NCBI GenBank assembly: GCA_963922205.1
Contig: CAWUHX010000071.1
Span: 1,116,001-1,180,000 of the forward strand
Origin: Romanomermis culicivorax
Lineage: Eukaryota > Nematoda > Enoplea > Mermithida > Mermithidae
Length of the DNA stretch: 64,000 nt
Reading direction: 5' to 3'
Shown here one piece after another: positions 10,556 to 21,505 of the stretch (within the stretch, counting starts at the first letter, position 1; every line of letters begins with the position of its first letter). The notes below the pieces were generated by a model, which ran no database searches, had not been told where the DNA came from, and saw only the letters and a program-made list of their open reading frames with translations. The position numbers and the translations under genes were made by a program.

Positions 10556-11551
10556 ATGGCGATGCCGAAAATTTGTCCGCTCTGTGGTCCAAAGCTATCA
10601 ATTTTCTGTTTTGTAATGAGCGCATGGGCGATAATATTCCTGGTAAGAAGTGCTAACATTTGATCGTTTTTACCAGTTCCTGAATAAGTATCCAAAATTT
10701 AGAGTGGAAGATAATATACTTTAATATACTTTTTACGAGACGATTCATTTTCAGGAACCTTCGACGACGCCTTCTATTTGATCTGATAGTACATAAATTT
10801 TGAGTTTTTAGACCTGGTCCTCATCAAGAATTCCATGAGATGATAAGCGTGTCTCTATTATTTTGCGAAAAACCTCATCTGAATGCCATTTGCTCATTTG
10901 CAAGCTGTGCACACCTGGAAGAGATCTCCGAACATTTGGGCATGCGGCTGCCGGAATCACATTTTTGGGAGAGGGGTTTGCTGCTTTTCCGAGTAAATGT
11001 TTCTATTTCTCTTTAAAATAGAGAAAGCTCTCATAATGAATTATTTTTACTTATAAATTGTTACAGAGTATTCATTTTGACGCAAAGCGCTAGAAAATTG
11101 CATTTTTGATTGCCTAATCATTTTTGACCAAAAATTAATATTTTCGCTTTATTTCTGACTTGCTGGGAAAATATTGTCGATTCGAATGTTTAGGGGAGGG
11201 TGGTCGACAACTGCTTATACGACTGAAGTTTTTTTGCAGCGGTGCCCCCTCCCCATTCGCCAGCAGAGTTAGTGCTTAATGTGCCCGGCACGCATGTGCG
11301 TCTGCTCAACCGCTTTTACTCATTGTTTCTTTAAGGGCATCCTAGGCCTATTCTTCTATATCGAAGCTGCCGGTTTATTTGAAGACACTGGACTGGGCGA
11401 GAAGCTGAAGCATACTCCCTACAGCGATAAAATTATAGAAGAGCGGTATCGTTCGTTGGCCTACAATTGTTGGATTGCTTCCGGTGGTTATATCATCACC
11501 TTAGTGATCGCTTTATGGCAAAATAAATGGAATCGAAGCCTGTCAGTTTGA
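10556..11551 (+). CDS. RNASEK: ribonuclease kappa / V-ATPase-associated RNASEK, 2 exons
   Basis: Coding exons are 10556-10642 and 11336-11551, joined by a 693-bp phase-0 GT-AG intron (donor GTAAGA, acceptor TTTAAG). The spliced protein is 100 residues, the usual size for this family. It starts with the CPLCGPKLS segment typical of RNASEK. Two hydrophobic segments follow, at about residues 14-40 (SIFCFVMSAWAIIF then GILGLFFYIEAAGLFED) and 72-92 (YNCWIASGGYIITLVIALWQ), with the conserved AYNCWIA motif. The family is a two-pass endomembrane protein that binds the V-ATPase and has been reported to have ribonuclease activity; these roles are family knowledge. A plausible ATTAAA poly(A) signal lies at 11876-11881, before AVL9 starts at 12056. 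No upstream regulatory element was recognised. Confidence 0.93.
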
Positions 11552-12055
11552 AAATATGATCGTAGAGTAGCAGTTACTTTTCTAAACGTACGAGTTCTTC
11601 AATATTTCATCCCTAATCGAAACTTCATATACGAACTGTCTCGTAGAATTGATTTTGAAAAAAATTTCGCTCTACTTGAAACGGTGAAAAAGTATTTGAG
11701 CGAAATATTGATGTGTTAAAACCTCTCAAGTCGATGTTCTTGTGTACATCTCTAATCTTGATATATTTGGCCGAATCGAAGATCTATGATCGGCTTTTGC
11801 TTATTTATGTTCTTGTGAATTTTTTGCATTCACATATTTTATAATTATCACGATAGTGTACAGTTAAAAATATGTATTAAACTATGATATTGGGTTGTAT
11901 TAATGTTCGTATTAGTATTTTTTACTAATTTTCTTTGAACCTTTACATAATTCTGCCCTTCAAAGTATAAAACTTGCATTTTTTAGATGTTATCAGTCGA
12001 CGATTGGAATTGATGCTGCCAAATTGTTTTTGCACGCGAATATATTCGGAATCAC

Positions 12056-15000
12056 ATGAAAAAAGAAGATTTTCCGTTGATTTATCACGTTGTTGTAGTT
12101 GGATTTCATCATAAAAAGGGATGCCAGGTAACAGTTACGGTTGATAAATTTTATATAATTTTCCAACCTTTTCTTAGTTACATAGAAAATGAATGACGGT
12201 AGATATTGCTAGGCCAGAAGAAATTCAGGATGCTGTTCCCTCTCATATCTTTTGTATAGGTTGAATACTTTTATCCTTCACTTGATGGCAAATCCACAAA
12301 GATTACTGACGACGACCTTCCAGTCGAATGGAAGCATTTGTCGTCCATGGCCTTACCTGACGGGGCTCATAATTGTACCAAAGGCGAGTCCATATGTTTT
12401 ATGCTTTTACATTTGAAGCCTCTGTATAATTTTAATTCAGAAATTTCTAGGAATTATGATGTGTTATGCACGTAAATTCGTAATTGCAAACGAATTTCGA
12501 CTTATAGCTTAAGAGCCAAAAATATAGTCTGCTTTTTTTAAATGTTTGCAAATAATAAACGAAGAAAGCGTGTGCTAGTTCACATTTTTACGGTTGCCAG
12601 TCACATAGCATATTGAAAATAAAGTGAATAATTTCTTGTATCGAGTTTTTTATTAATTGTCGGCAAAACAACGCTTAAGTTTTTGACCAATTGCTCAATC
12701 GATATAACTGATGCACGATTAGACGAGAGAAAGTCGCAATGATAATCATTTTCGAGAAAAATCTGATATTTTTTCAGCTGACTTGATGTATGCGAGTGGT
12801 AAATTATCATGTTCAGAGGTGGATAGCCACCATTTGGAACTTATATTTTTTTCAGATACTATATTCTTTCATTTACCGTGCTACAAAACTAAGAGTCGAA
12901 CTTTGTTCTGTATTTCGTGTTACAGGCAACTAGACGCGGACGTAAGAAAATCCGCATTCCTGTTGCTTTAATTTTACCAGCTTTTTTTAATGTTAGAAAT
13001 TAAAACGCAAATCGAACGATATTACAAGATCTACAGTTCAAAAAAGCGTCTGCGTAATTTCGTCGGTTCCGCTTTATGGATTATTGAGCGCGAAATTAGA
13101 AATGATCACGGAGGCATATTTCGAACAATGTGATTTTGAAAGAGTAGAACTGTTAGCCGAAATGTACGAAAGTTTGAGAGAAAGTACTATAGCTACAACG
13201 CAGTCGATTGAAAATCACGCTCTTTTCGGTAAACTGGTGTTTTGTCTTTATAAATGACAAGATTTTGAATTTCCCATTTTCTAGCATCGCCTGATGACTT
13301 TTGATTCCTATTAAACTATGCAACTAAGCGATAAGTACTAGATCGAACAGAAGGAAGGTTTACCCATTTAAAACCAGAATTAAGTAGTATAATTTCCAGC
13401 TTATGATTTTATGGTGCCACAAGACAATTGCAATATACTTCGCTCATTCAATGAATTGAAACGACGTAGTTGCAACAAAAAAAAATTTTACTTCGTTGTG
13501 TAAACTACTTCTAGGATAATTATGGATTTTTCTACCGAAGTAGATCCTGTGTGTTTTTTTTAGGACTTTCAGTCCGTGAACTTGCGCTTGACTTCGGCTC
13601 CAGGATTCTTATTCTTTTCAAACTTATTCTATTAGAGAAAAGAGTGAGACTCCACTGATATTTTACAAAATATAATTAATTGGCATAATTTCCTTTTATC
13701 CAGGTTTTATTTTATATATTTCCCGTAAATCGGTTGTGTCGAGTTATTTTATCACTTTTATCTCTTTTTCCCGGTAAGCTAAAAATTTTGTAATCGTTGA
13801 ATACAAATAGAGCGCATGGCTCTCAGATCTTTCAAGGAAGTATAATTCATTCATTCCAATTTAGCCCTTGTGGAACATGGCCTATACCATTGCCTATGTG
13901 CATGCCACATGGATGTAACCCCTGGGATTGAATCCAAAAACGGAAGCGTCGAAGGTGTCGATAAATGCGTAGATGTTGCTAACGCTTATACTTTTATTAA
14001 TGACGGAAGCAAAAATAACGACGATTCGCTTTTAAAAGAAATTGAAGAAGCTTTAAATGAAAAACTTAGCATTTCTGATGATATTGGTGGCAGTGACAAG
14101 TTGCTGGGCAACAGTATTTCTTCGAATGAGGAAGATGCCGGATTATGCTCCGTTTGCGACTGCGATAATAATCAATCGGATAATTTTGGATTTCCGTTAC
14201 AGATTTTCACAAAGGTAAAATACAATTGAAGATGTGGAATGCAGAAATATCATCAGGATACATGAAGGTGATACCTATCGGATTAGATCTCATATCTTCA
14301 TGATTTTTTTTGTTTTCAGATCTCATCTTGCGATTTTTATGGCCTAACTTAGCTTAATATTTCAGGGTTCAGTTTGCCATCCTTATATAAGTCTGGCCTG
14401 CTTGGATTGGCTAAAATCGCGCAGGATACGATCTTTCGTCATTGGCGCCACGAATGCTTTATTTAGACAAAAGAAACATCATTTGGACGCCGTAGTTTCA
14501 GTAAGAGGTAGTCGTCAAACCGTATTATTAGCCAAATTCTGGAGGCTTATTCACGATTCAAAATCGTTTGTCTTGCAGTTCTCACAACAGCGTAGGATTG
14601 AAATCAAAATATGCGTCTTCAAGTCGAGTTTTTGAAATCTTAATTCAGAGCTTTTCATTATCATACAAAGCTTGTTTGACGTTCAAAGTCTAAAATCTAT
14701 CGATCATTGAAAAGATTAATCTTCATCTAGTAATTCTATAAAATATTCAATTTAATTTCATCAAAACCTTCTTTACCAGACATACGCTCAGGGTATGGGA
14801 CCATAAATAAGCAGTGTTTTTTTTTTACTCAGTCCATTTTTACTGGTACAAACGACCACTCAAAAACCGTTTGTACTCCAAAATTTGCGAAAAATTGCTG
14901 AAAAAAAGGATTCATATAAAATGCAACAAACATGCTGTGAAATATGAATACATTGGCTATTTCCACGAGACACATAAGAAGGCTACAAAGTCAGACTCAT

Positions 15001-18000
15001 AAAACACTTGATCATGAGGCACATAACATGCACTAGTGAAATACTCCACAAAAAGCTTTTATTATTTTGCCACAGCTGCTAGTTTGTCGTTTTAGATGTG
15101 GACGCATAACAAACAAGTCCTACAAAGTCCATTGATACTGAATATTGACAGCTGTTGAATAACAAAAATTTTTTTGTCCAAAAATTTTCGTTTGTACCAG
15201 TACAAACGAAGCCCAAATCTTCGTTTGTACTCTGGACCGTTTCGTTTGTAAAGTACAAAAAAACACTACATGTAAATAAGTGCCATTGGAACCACCTCCA
15301 GGAATCGTCGGCCATATGGCTGGCCATCGGGATTCCTTCACAGGATTTGCCAATCATATGACTAGCCGTATGGTAGTTATAGGGGCCCCTATACTTTTAG
15401 TAGGAAAAATACTGCAAAATATCAATTTTTTGAAGAAAAATAATCATTTTTGAACGAAAAAACGGTCAAAAATGTCAATTTTCTCATCGTTTGTTACGGT
15501 TTGTAAGACAAAATTACCGACCGTGCTCCTTACATATAATAGACAGGATGTAGATTTATTATTCCTTGAAAGTTTCAGAAAAAGTTTACTATGTGGTCAA
15601 GATACCAGTATTGTATGAAGAAAATCACCTAAAAATTTAATTTCCAAGTACTCTAATATGAGAACATATGAAAACAAAATTGAAATAAATGAAAAAAAAA
15701 TTCCAAGGTTACTTGAGCATGCTCAAAAAGCTCCTATTCTATGTAACATATGGTTCGATAGAAAATCGGTAAAATTCTGACGAAGCTGATGTTGTACTGG
15801 ACGAAACTTTTTATCACAATTGAAGTGAGCTGTACAATCTATTATTTTAAAAATCAAGATTTTTGCGATTTTTCTCACAAAATATTTTTATGGTCTTTGT
15901 TTTTAAATTTTGTGAATCCGATCTTTTTGCATTCGGCGCATAATTAAAACGGTTTGGGACAAAGACAGACGTTCTTTTTGGTTGAAAACTCCAAATTTTT
16001 CGTTGCTAGCCAGAGTTTTTAGTTTTAGTTGCTTGCTTTCAACACGATTTTTACACTTTGTTCTTGTATGGAAAATGATTTAATTGACTGAAAAATTGGA
16101 CCGCTTATCCGGGAAATAAATATTGACAAAAGTAATTTATCAGTGTTGTAGTATCAAAAGCCACAGAAATTTTCGGCACTTCGCGCCTGAACTTATTATT
16201 TTATCACTCTTGTTGTTTCACCTGAATTTATTAAACATCGGCTTCAAGCTGATTTCTTACCTGGTTAGTTGATTGAAAGCATTATCTCATTGCTCAAGTC
16301 TGAATATCATTCTAGACTGAAAGATTAAACCCTAAAGGTGCGTTCATACTTTGGCGGATATCCGTCACGGATCCGTGACGGATCTCCGGAACCAATCAAA
16401 ATAGTCACGTGATTTCGTCAAAGTAAAAACGCAAAAAATTTTCCCGGATCCGTCACGGTTCCGTGACGTAAAGTATATCCCGGATATTTAGAAAATTTTC
16501 CAAACATCCGTCATTTTCCGTCCGGGACGGACACCTGCCTAGTCAGTTTTCTTCCGTTTTTCAACTGATATCTGCCCCAAATTCGATTGAAACTTGTTCT
16601 AAAAGCCTCAATACGTTGTTTAAATGTGTGTTTAGTAAAATTCACTAGGAAGACTCAGCTAGGCTTGGTCCTCCATAGTGGACAGTTTACCTAGTCGGTT
16701 TTATTCTGTTTTTAAACTGATATCTGCCCCAAATTTGATTGAAATTCGTTTTAAATACCACGATATGACATAAATGTGGTCCGTTTAGTGAAATTCAATA
16801 GGAAAATTCAGTTTAGGAGTGGTGGTCTGAAGTTATTGTATGAATTTATAATTTTTTAGATTCTGATTTTATTAAATCAGTTTGTCTAAACTAATGTTAT
16901 TCATCGTCGCGTAAAATTATTTCTGGCGATTTAAACTTCGATTAATTTATTTATTTGTTTCTTTTAAATTTAAATTCTATATTTTTAAAATTTTTCAAAA
17001 TTTTGATTTTTAAATTAAAAAATAAATTTTAAATTAAAAAATAAATTTTAAATTTAATTTAAATTTTTAAATTTAATTTAAATTTTTAAATTTAATTTAA
17101 ATTTTTAAATTTAATTTAAATTTTCAAATTTAACTTAAATTTTTAATTTAAAATTTTAAATTTAATATAAATTTTTAAATTTAATTCAATTTTTTAAATT
17201 TATTTTAATTTTTTGAATTTAATTTAATTTTTTAAATTTAATTTAATTTTTTAAATTTAATTTAATTTTTTAAATTTGATTTACATTTAATTTAAATTTT
17301 TGATTTTTTAAAAATTTTGATTAAATTAAATTGATTAATCAAGAATGGATGTTAAAAATAATTTAAACGTAAAAAACGTTATTTAAAACTGATGATTATG
17401 TTAAATATAATTAACGAATTAAATCGATTAAAACAAGAACGAACAATTTATTGCGCCCCACGTTATTTAATTAAAGAAGAAGGCGAATTTAATAGATTAG
17501 TTAAATTTTGATTAAAATTAAATTAGTTTTAGTAAACAGGAGTAGAATGGCGGCTAAAAAACAAAGTTAAAAAAAATACCTAAAAATCAATAACAATATC
17601 CATTTCAAATGACTATACGGAGAAGTGATCCGTCAAGTAAACGGAAGGTCTAAACATCCGTTAAAAAAGGCGTGGTTTGATGATGAATGGTGGTTGGCTG
17701 GTTGGGCATCCCCGTGACGGAGGTCCGTTGACGTATAAACGCACCTTAAGTCATGGAATAAGCCTTGAAAACATTCATTTACCAGTGTCCTTAGTATAAA
17801 ACCAGAAAATTTTGCGGCGCAAAGTTTTATTTTTTTATTTTGATTGATGTTTTAACTTCATTTGAATTTAATAAAATTATTTTTTGTTAGTATTTTATAC
17901 ATACTCTGTGATTTGAAAAGTTCTGGTTTTTTCAAAAATTGGATTTTTTCGCATTCGAAACTTGGCAATACTGGTCTTTTTCTGCCACATGTTTACCATT

Positions 18001-20464
18001 GTTTGCGCTGTTATGTCGACTCATTGTTGGTTTTCATGTTAGATATTTGATATATTTTCAGATTTCGCAGAAAATTCGTTAAGTTTTCATGTGCAGACTT
18101 TTTGATCCAATTTGTACACCGTGCATACCACGCAGTGCACAAAAAAATGAACGGAGAATTAAAAAATTGTATCTGGATATTGCCGTGACAAATGTTTTCA
18201 TGAGAAAGTAGCAGCCCTGTTTACGAAACTTCCTCATATCATCACCTATTGACTTTTTTAGATTATTTTTCGTTACAATAAGCAGGCCTGTAGGCAGGGG
18301 GGTTGGGGGGCCATGGCCCCCCAAATGTTTGAAGTGTTGAAAAAAGGCAAAGGTAGGTTTTTTTGGGCCTTTTTTTTCAAGTCAAGTCAGAAAAAGGAAA
18401 GTCAAGTCAGAAATGCCAATTTTACGGTAAATTGAGTGAAAAAACTGTGTGCCCCCGAAAAAAATTCCTGACTACAGGGTTGACAATAAGCCATATTTTT
18501 TCCAACACTATTAAACCGAAACTGCTATTTTGACAAAAATAAAACCTTGACCGTGAACTCGAAACCGTGAAACCGACTCTGTAAAACACAAAAAATGAAA
18601 CCGGAAATTATTCAAGTCTTAGCTACTCATTTTCTTATCAATACTTTTGAAATATCGATTGCCAGTATTTTTCTGTGTTCCCCGCTCTAGTTCCTTGGAA
18701 CTTATCGTTATTGAGAATCAAACCGGCAACAAGAATTTTACATTTTTCCCGATGAATATTTAGATTGAAGATGACGTTCCAAGAATTGATATACTTGATC
18801 TAAATTTGAGGCGATCATTATCTTTGACCACTGCGGACTTGCGTTTCGCTGATAATATAACGCGATGCTTTAATCAAGATCAATTCGATGTAGGAGCCAT
18901 GGAAAATTTTAGCAGTTAGTTCACTAAAATACACGAAATTTTCGGGTTATATGTTATGCATGACTCTGTTTTTAGATTGGGAAGGTAGCGACGAATGGAT
19001 TAGGGCGCAATTCAAGTCATACTTGATTTCTCTTCTTGCGGTTGCAAAATCGTCAGGTTAATATCTTACCTATTTAAAGTATGGGTGCTTATAAGGTGAA
19101 AATTTTAAGAATATGTAAATTGTTATTATGCATGATGTAACTTTTTCTAATCCCAAATATTGGTTTTCTGGTTGGGCCGAAAGTAGTATTTTTCGCCTTT
19201 AGATTGACAGTGCAACGTCAAGAAAATATTGTTGTTTGAAATGAGCCTTTTAACCGCTGTTCGTTAAATATTTTTTCTCAGATACAATTAAAATAGCTGA
19301 TTTTAACGAACAATTTGTTGTTAATTGGCTTCATACGAACAACTTCAAGCGCTGGGCCAGTAGAGATTATGAAATACCCGTTGAGGCTGAGCATGGGTAA
19401 GTTGAAGTGAAGTTTCTATTAAGAAAGATGATACATTTTTTTCAATTTAGCAAACATTCTATCTTTCGCTCTTGGAATTCTACGTTTTATGGCTATCTTC
19501 TAAAAATTGCCAAAAAAATAACGAAATAGCATCCAGTAAATGAAAGAGAGGCTAAGAATATAAAAATTCAGACTTTCTACTGTAATTTTGATCATCTTAT
19601 TATTTCTTAGAATAATTAGATATCTTTTCTGTTTTAGACATTTATTTAGCGGTCAGTTGAACGTTAATGATGTCAAGCTGAGGTTAACACAGTAAGACGT
19701 AATAAATTTTTAGTGACTACTTTTTGTATGCATTATGCTTATTCGTCAGCACAATTCACAGCAGCGAACAAGGCCGAAAAATTAATCAAGCCGTTTCCAG
19801 TACTGGCAAATACGTCCATCAAACGGGGAAGGCTGTTGGTAATTTAGCATATACAGTCCGATAGCATGAATCTTAATCCTGATTTATGGTCTTGAAACCT
19901 GTAAAACATCATGCAGCATATGGTTGTTCATTCTCTCCCCACAGCGACGCGATGCGATGTATACTTTGCACAGCTTTATCCTATAATTCTCGTCCACTTT
20001 TATTGAAAATTTTGACACAAACTATATAAATCGCCTTGGCAACCCGACGGAGTATAAATAGGTCTTTATTAGCGAGTTTTACTGAATAGCGATTTTCGAA
20101 AATGTCGACGCTAAATTTTCAACTATTTCCTCCTCAATGAAAACCAGAAAATTTAACCTTAAGTGAACTTTTCATTCTTTGTACGACGTCCGTTTTGCCA
20201 CAGATTTAGAGTTTTGACGGAGCTTTTTTGATGTGCTCTAACAGTTTGGGCTGATGTACGAGTAAGTACTATGCCAAAAAATGCAAGACTAGCCGCAAAC
20301 GCGATACAGCTTCATCTTTTCCAAATTTATGAACGAGATTTTGACGTTGATTCTGTTTCGTAAATTCTTCTTCATTAATTTAACTTCATCAGTCAGACCG
20401 TATATGCCACTTTTCAGGTAATGCCGTTAAATCTGCCGTCAGTCAATGGTGGCAAGGGCTTTAA
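12056..20464 (+). CDS. AVL9: AVL9 homologue, DENN-type late secretory pathway protein, 14 exons
   Basis: Coding exons: 12056-12127, 12260-12383, 12856-12941, 12997-13228, 13564-13643, 13704-13773, 13865-14214, 14366-14500, 18764-18914, 18976-19056, 19282-19396, 19638-19691, 19750-19838, 20418-20464. All phases are consistent and give 561 residues, somewhat shorter than vertebrate AVL9. Diagnostic segments in order are VVVVGFHHKKGCQ near the start, MALPDGAHN, CYRQLDAD, TVQKSVCVIS..PLYGLLSAKLE, GLSVRELALDFG, FGFPLQIFTKGSVCHPYISL, VIGATNALFRQKKHHLDAVV, LTTADLRFAD, NWEGSDEWIRAQF and KLRLTHTIHSSEQGRKIN. The protein ends SAVSQWWQGL. The family has a DENN-like fold and acts in post-Golgi traffic and cell migration (family knowledge). 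Intron 2 uses a GC donor (12384-12385). Intron 8 is about 4.3 kb and is full of MITEs. An AATAAA lies at 20738-20743. The gene converges on SIAH. Confidence 0.93.
14812..15272. mobile_element. hAT-like MITE in AVL9 intron 8
   Basis: Starts CAGTGTTTTTTTTTTACT and ends near GTACAAAAAAACACTACATG, inside an exact 8-bp duplication TAAATAAG (14804-14811 and 15273-15280). The ends resemble the CAGTGTTTTTTGTGCC family at 34152-35570 and 53661-54503. The interior has several palindromes of the form CGTTTGTAC..GTACAAACG (for example 15188-15208). Non-coding. Confidence 0.7.
15300..15530. repeat. family B repeat fragment in AVL9 intron 8
   Basis: Contains GGCCATATGGCTGGCCAT, then the GGGGCCCCTATACTTTTAGTAGG and TTTTTGAACGAAAAAACGG blocks also found at 57603-57915 in the same orientation and at 7600-8070 inverted. 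Non-coding, diverged. Confidence 0.45.
16336..17746. mobile_element. TAA-duplicating DNA transposon derivative (PIF/Harbinger-like)
   Basis: Ends are inverted: AGGTGCGTTCATACTTTGGC on the left, and GTATAAACGCACCT on the right. The 3-bp direct repeat TAA flanks it (16333-16335 and 17747-17749), a size and sequence typical of PIF/Harbinger insertions. Subterminal palindromes of ATCCGTCACGGATCCGTGAC type (16360-16385) follow the left end. Inside are a roughly 145-bp tandem duplication (about 16539-16830) and an AT-only satellite (16960-17320). A short frame near 17395-17510 is open but too weak to call a transposase. Confidence 0.72.
16960..17320. repeat. AT-only minisatellite (AAATTTAATTTAAATTTTT)
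   Basis: Near-perfect tandem copies of a roughly 20-bp unit containing only A and T dominate this stretch, inside the Harbinger-like element of AVL9 intron 8. It could be a local melting region. No coding content. Confidence 0.8.
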
Positions 20465-21505
20465 GCTACGCTTGGATTATTCCACTTTATGCTTCCGTCA
20501 TCATTTCGCTGACCTTTATTGTATAGCTGATGTCGATGCCCATTGTAACCTAAAAATTCATTTTGAATTTTATTGGATGCGAATTCTTTGAAATTGCAAA
20601 AATAGAGAATTTCCGTATTTTCTCTGTACAAACCTTTGATTACCGCCGATGAAAAATCTGGAAAATTTCGAACGTGATTTTTGTTGGAGGATTCGTTTTG
20701 AATGTTCCGACATGTGATATTTGTCATTTATTTTCCAAATAAATTATATATTTGACATTCATTGGAAAGTTTTGTATTCTATAGCAGTTCGGTTTTCATT
20801 TTTTGTCTTTTTTCTTCACTGCGGCTTAAATCAATAATGTGCTAAAAAGTACTTGCGTTTTTCTGCAAAAAAGCATGCCTGAACTGAAAATTCGTGACTA
20901 CAGGCAACCTTCTAGTGAAAAATACTGCGTTTTGATGGTAATCAACGATTCTCATTGTCGAATTTTGAAGCATATAAAATTTTATTCAGAAGTGAAAAGT
21001 TCTAGGATTTAATCGGTGACTATGAGTATGAATAAGTAATTTGCAGCAAGTCCAATTCAGAAGTCAAAAATCGTTGGATTTTTTCCGGCGACTGTCGATT
21101 CCTAGGATTCAATCAGCGATTGCGCTTCTGAATTGGCCCTAATAAGAGTATGCGTAGGCCATAAAAATTATCTAAATCGGGCGTGAAACCCGCGATAATT
21201 TTTTTGACGATTTATTCCATAATTACAAATACTTCAATTTCAACTCTTCTATAAATAACGTAATTCATTTTTCTGCCATTTGATTGTAATGAAATCGACA
21301 ATAGTAAATTTTACAAACTGATGCGAAAAGTCATACAAAAGGGAATCAGATTACAGAAAAAACGCGGGAACGCATTGAACTTCACATTATGGCAAACTAA
21401 CTAATTTTACAGGGAACCAAAGTTTTAATGAAATTTTAAAATACGGAATTTTGATGACTGTGAACGCTATTCGACAAAATAAATAAAAAACAAAAGTAAA
21501 ATCAC
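20465..21505. other. intergenic space between converging AVL9 and SIAH; palindromic repeat at 20985-21140
   Basis: No gene is seen. Candidate poly(A) signals are AATAAA at 20738-20743 for AVL9 and TTTATT at 21211-21216 for SIAH on the minus strand. Positions 20985-21140 carry the family O motif: TCCAATTCAGAAG and its inverse CTTCTGAATTGG enclose CCTAGGATT blocks, forming a roughly 100-bp foldback unit. Confidence 0.5.
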
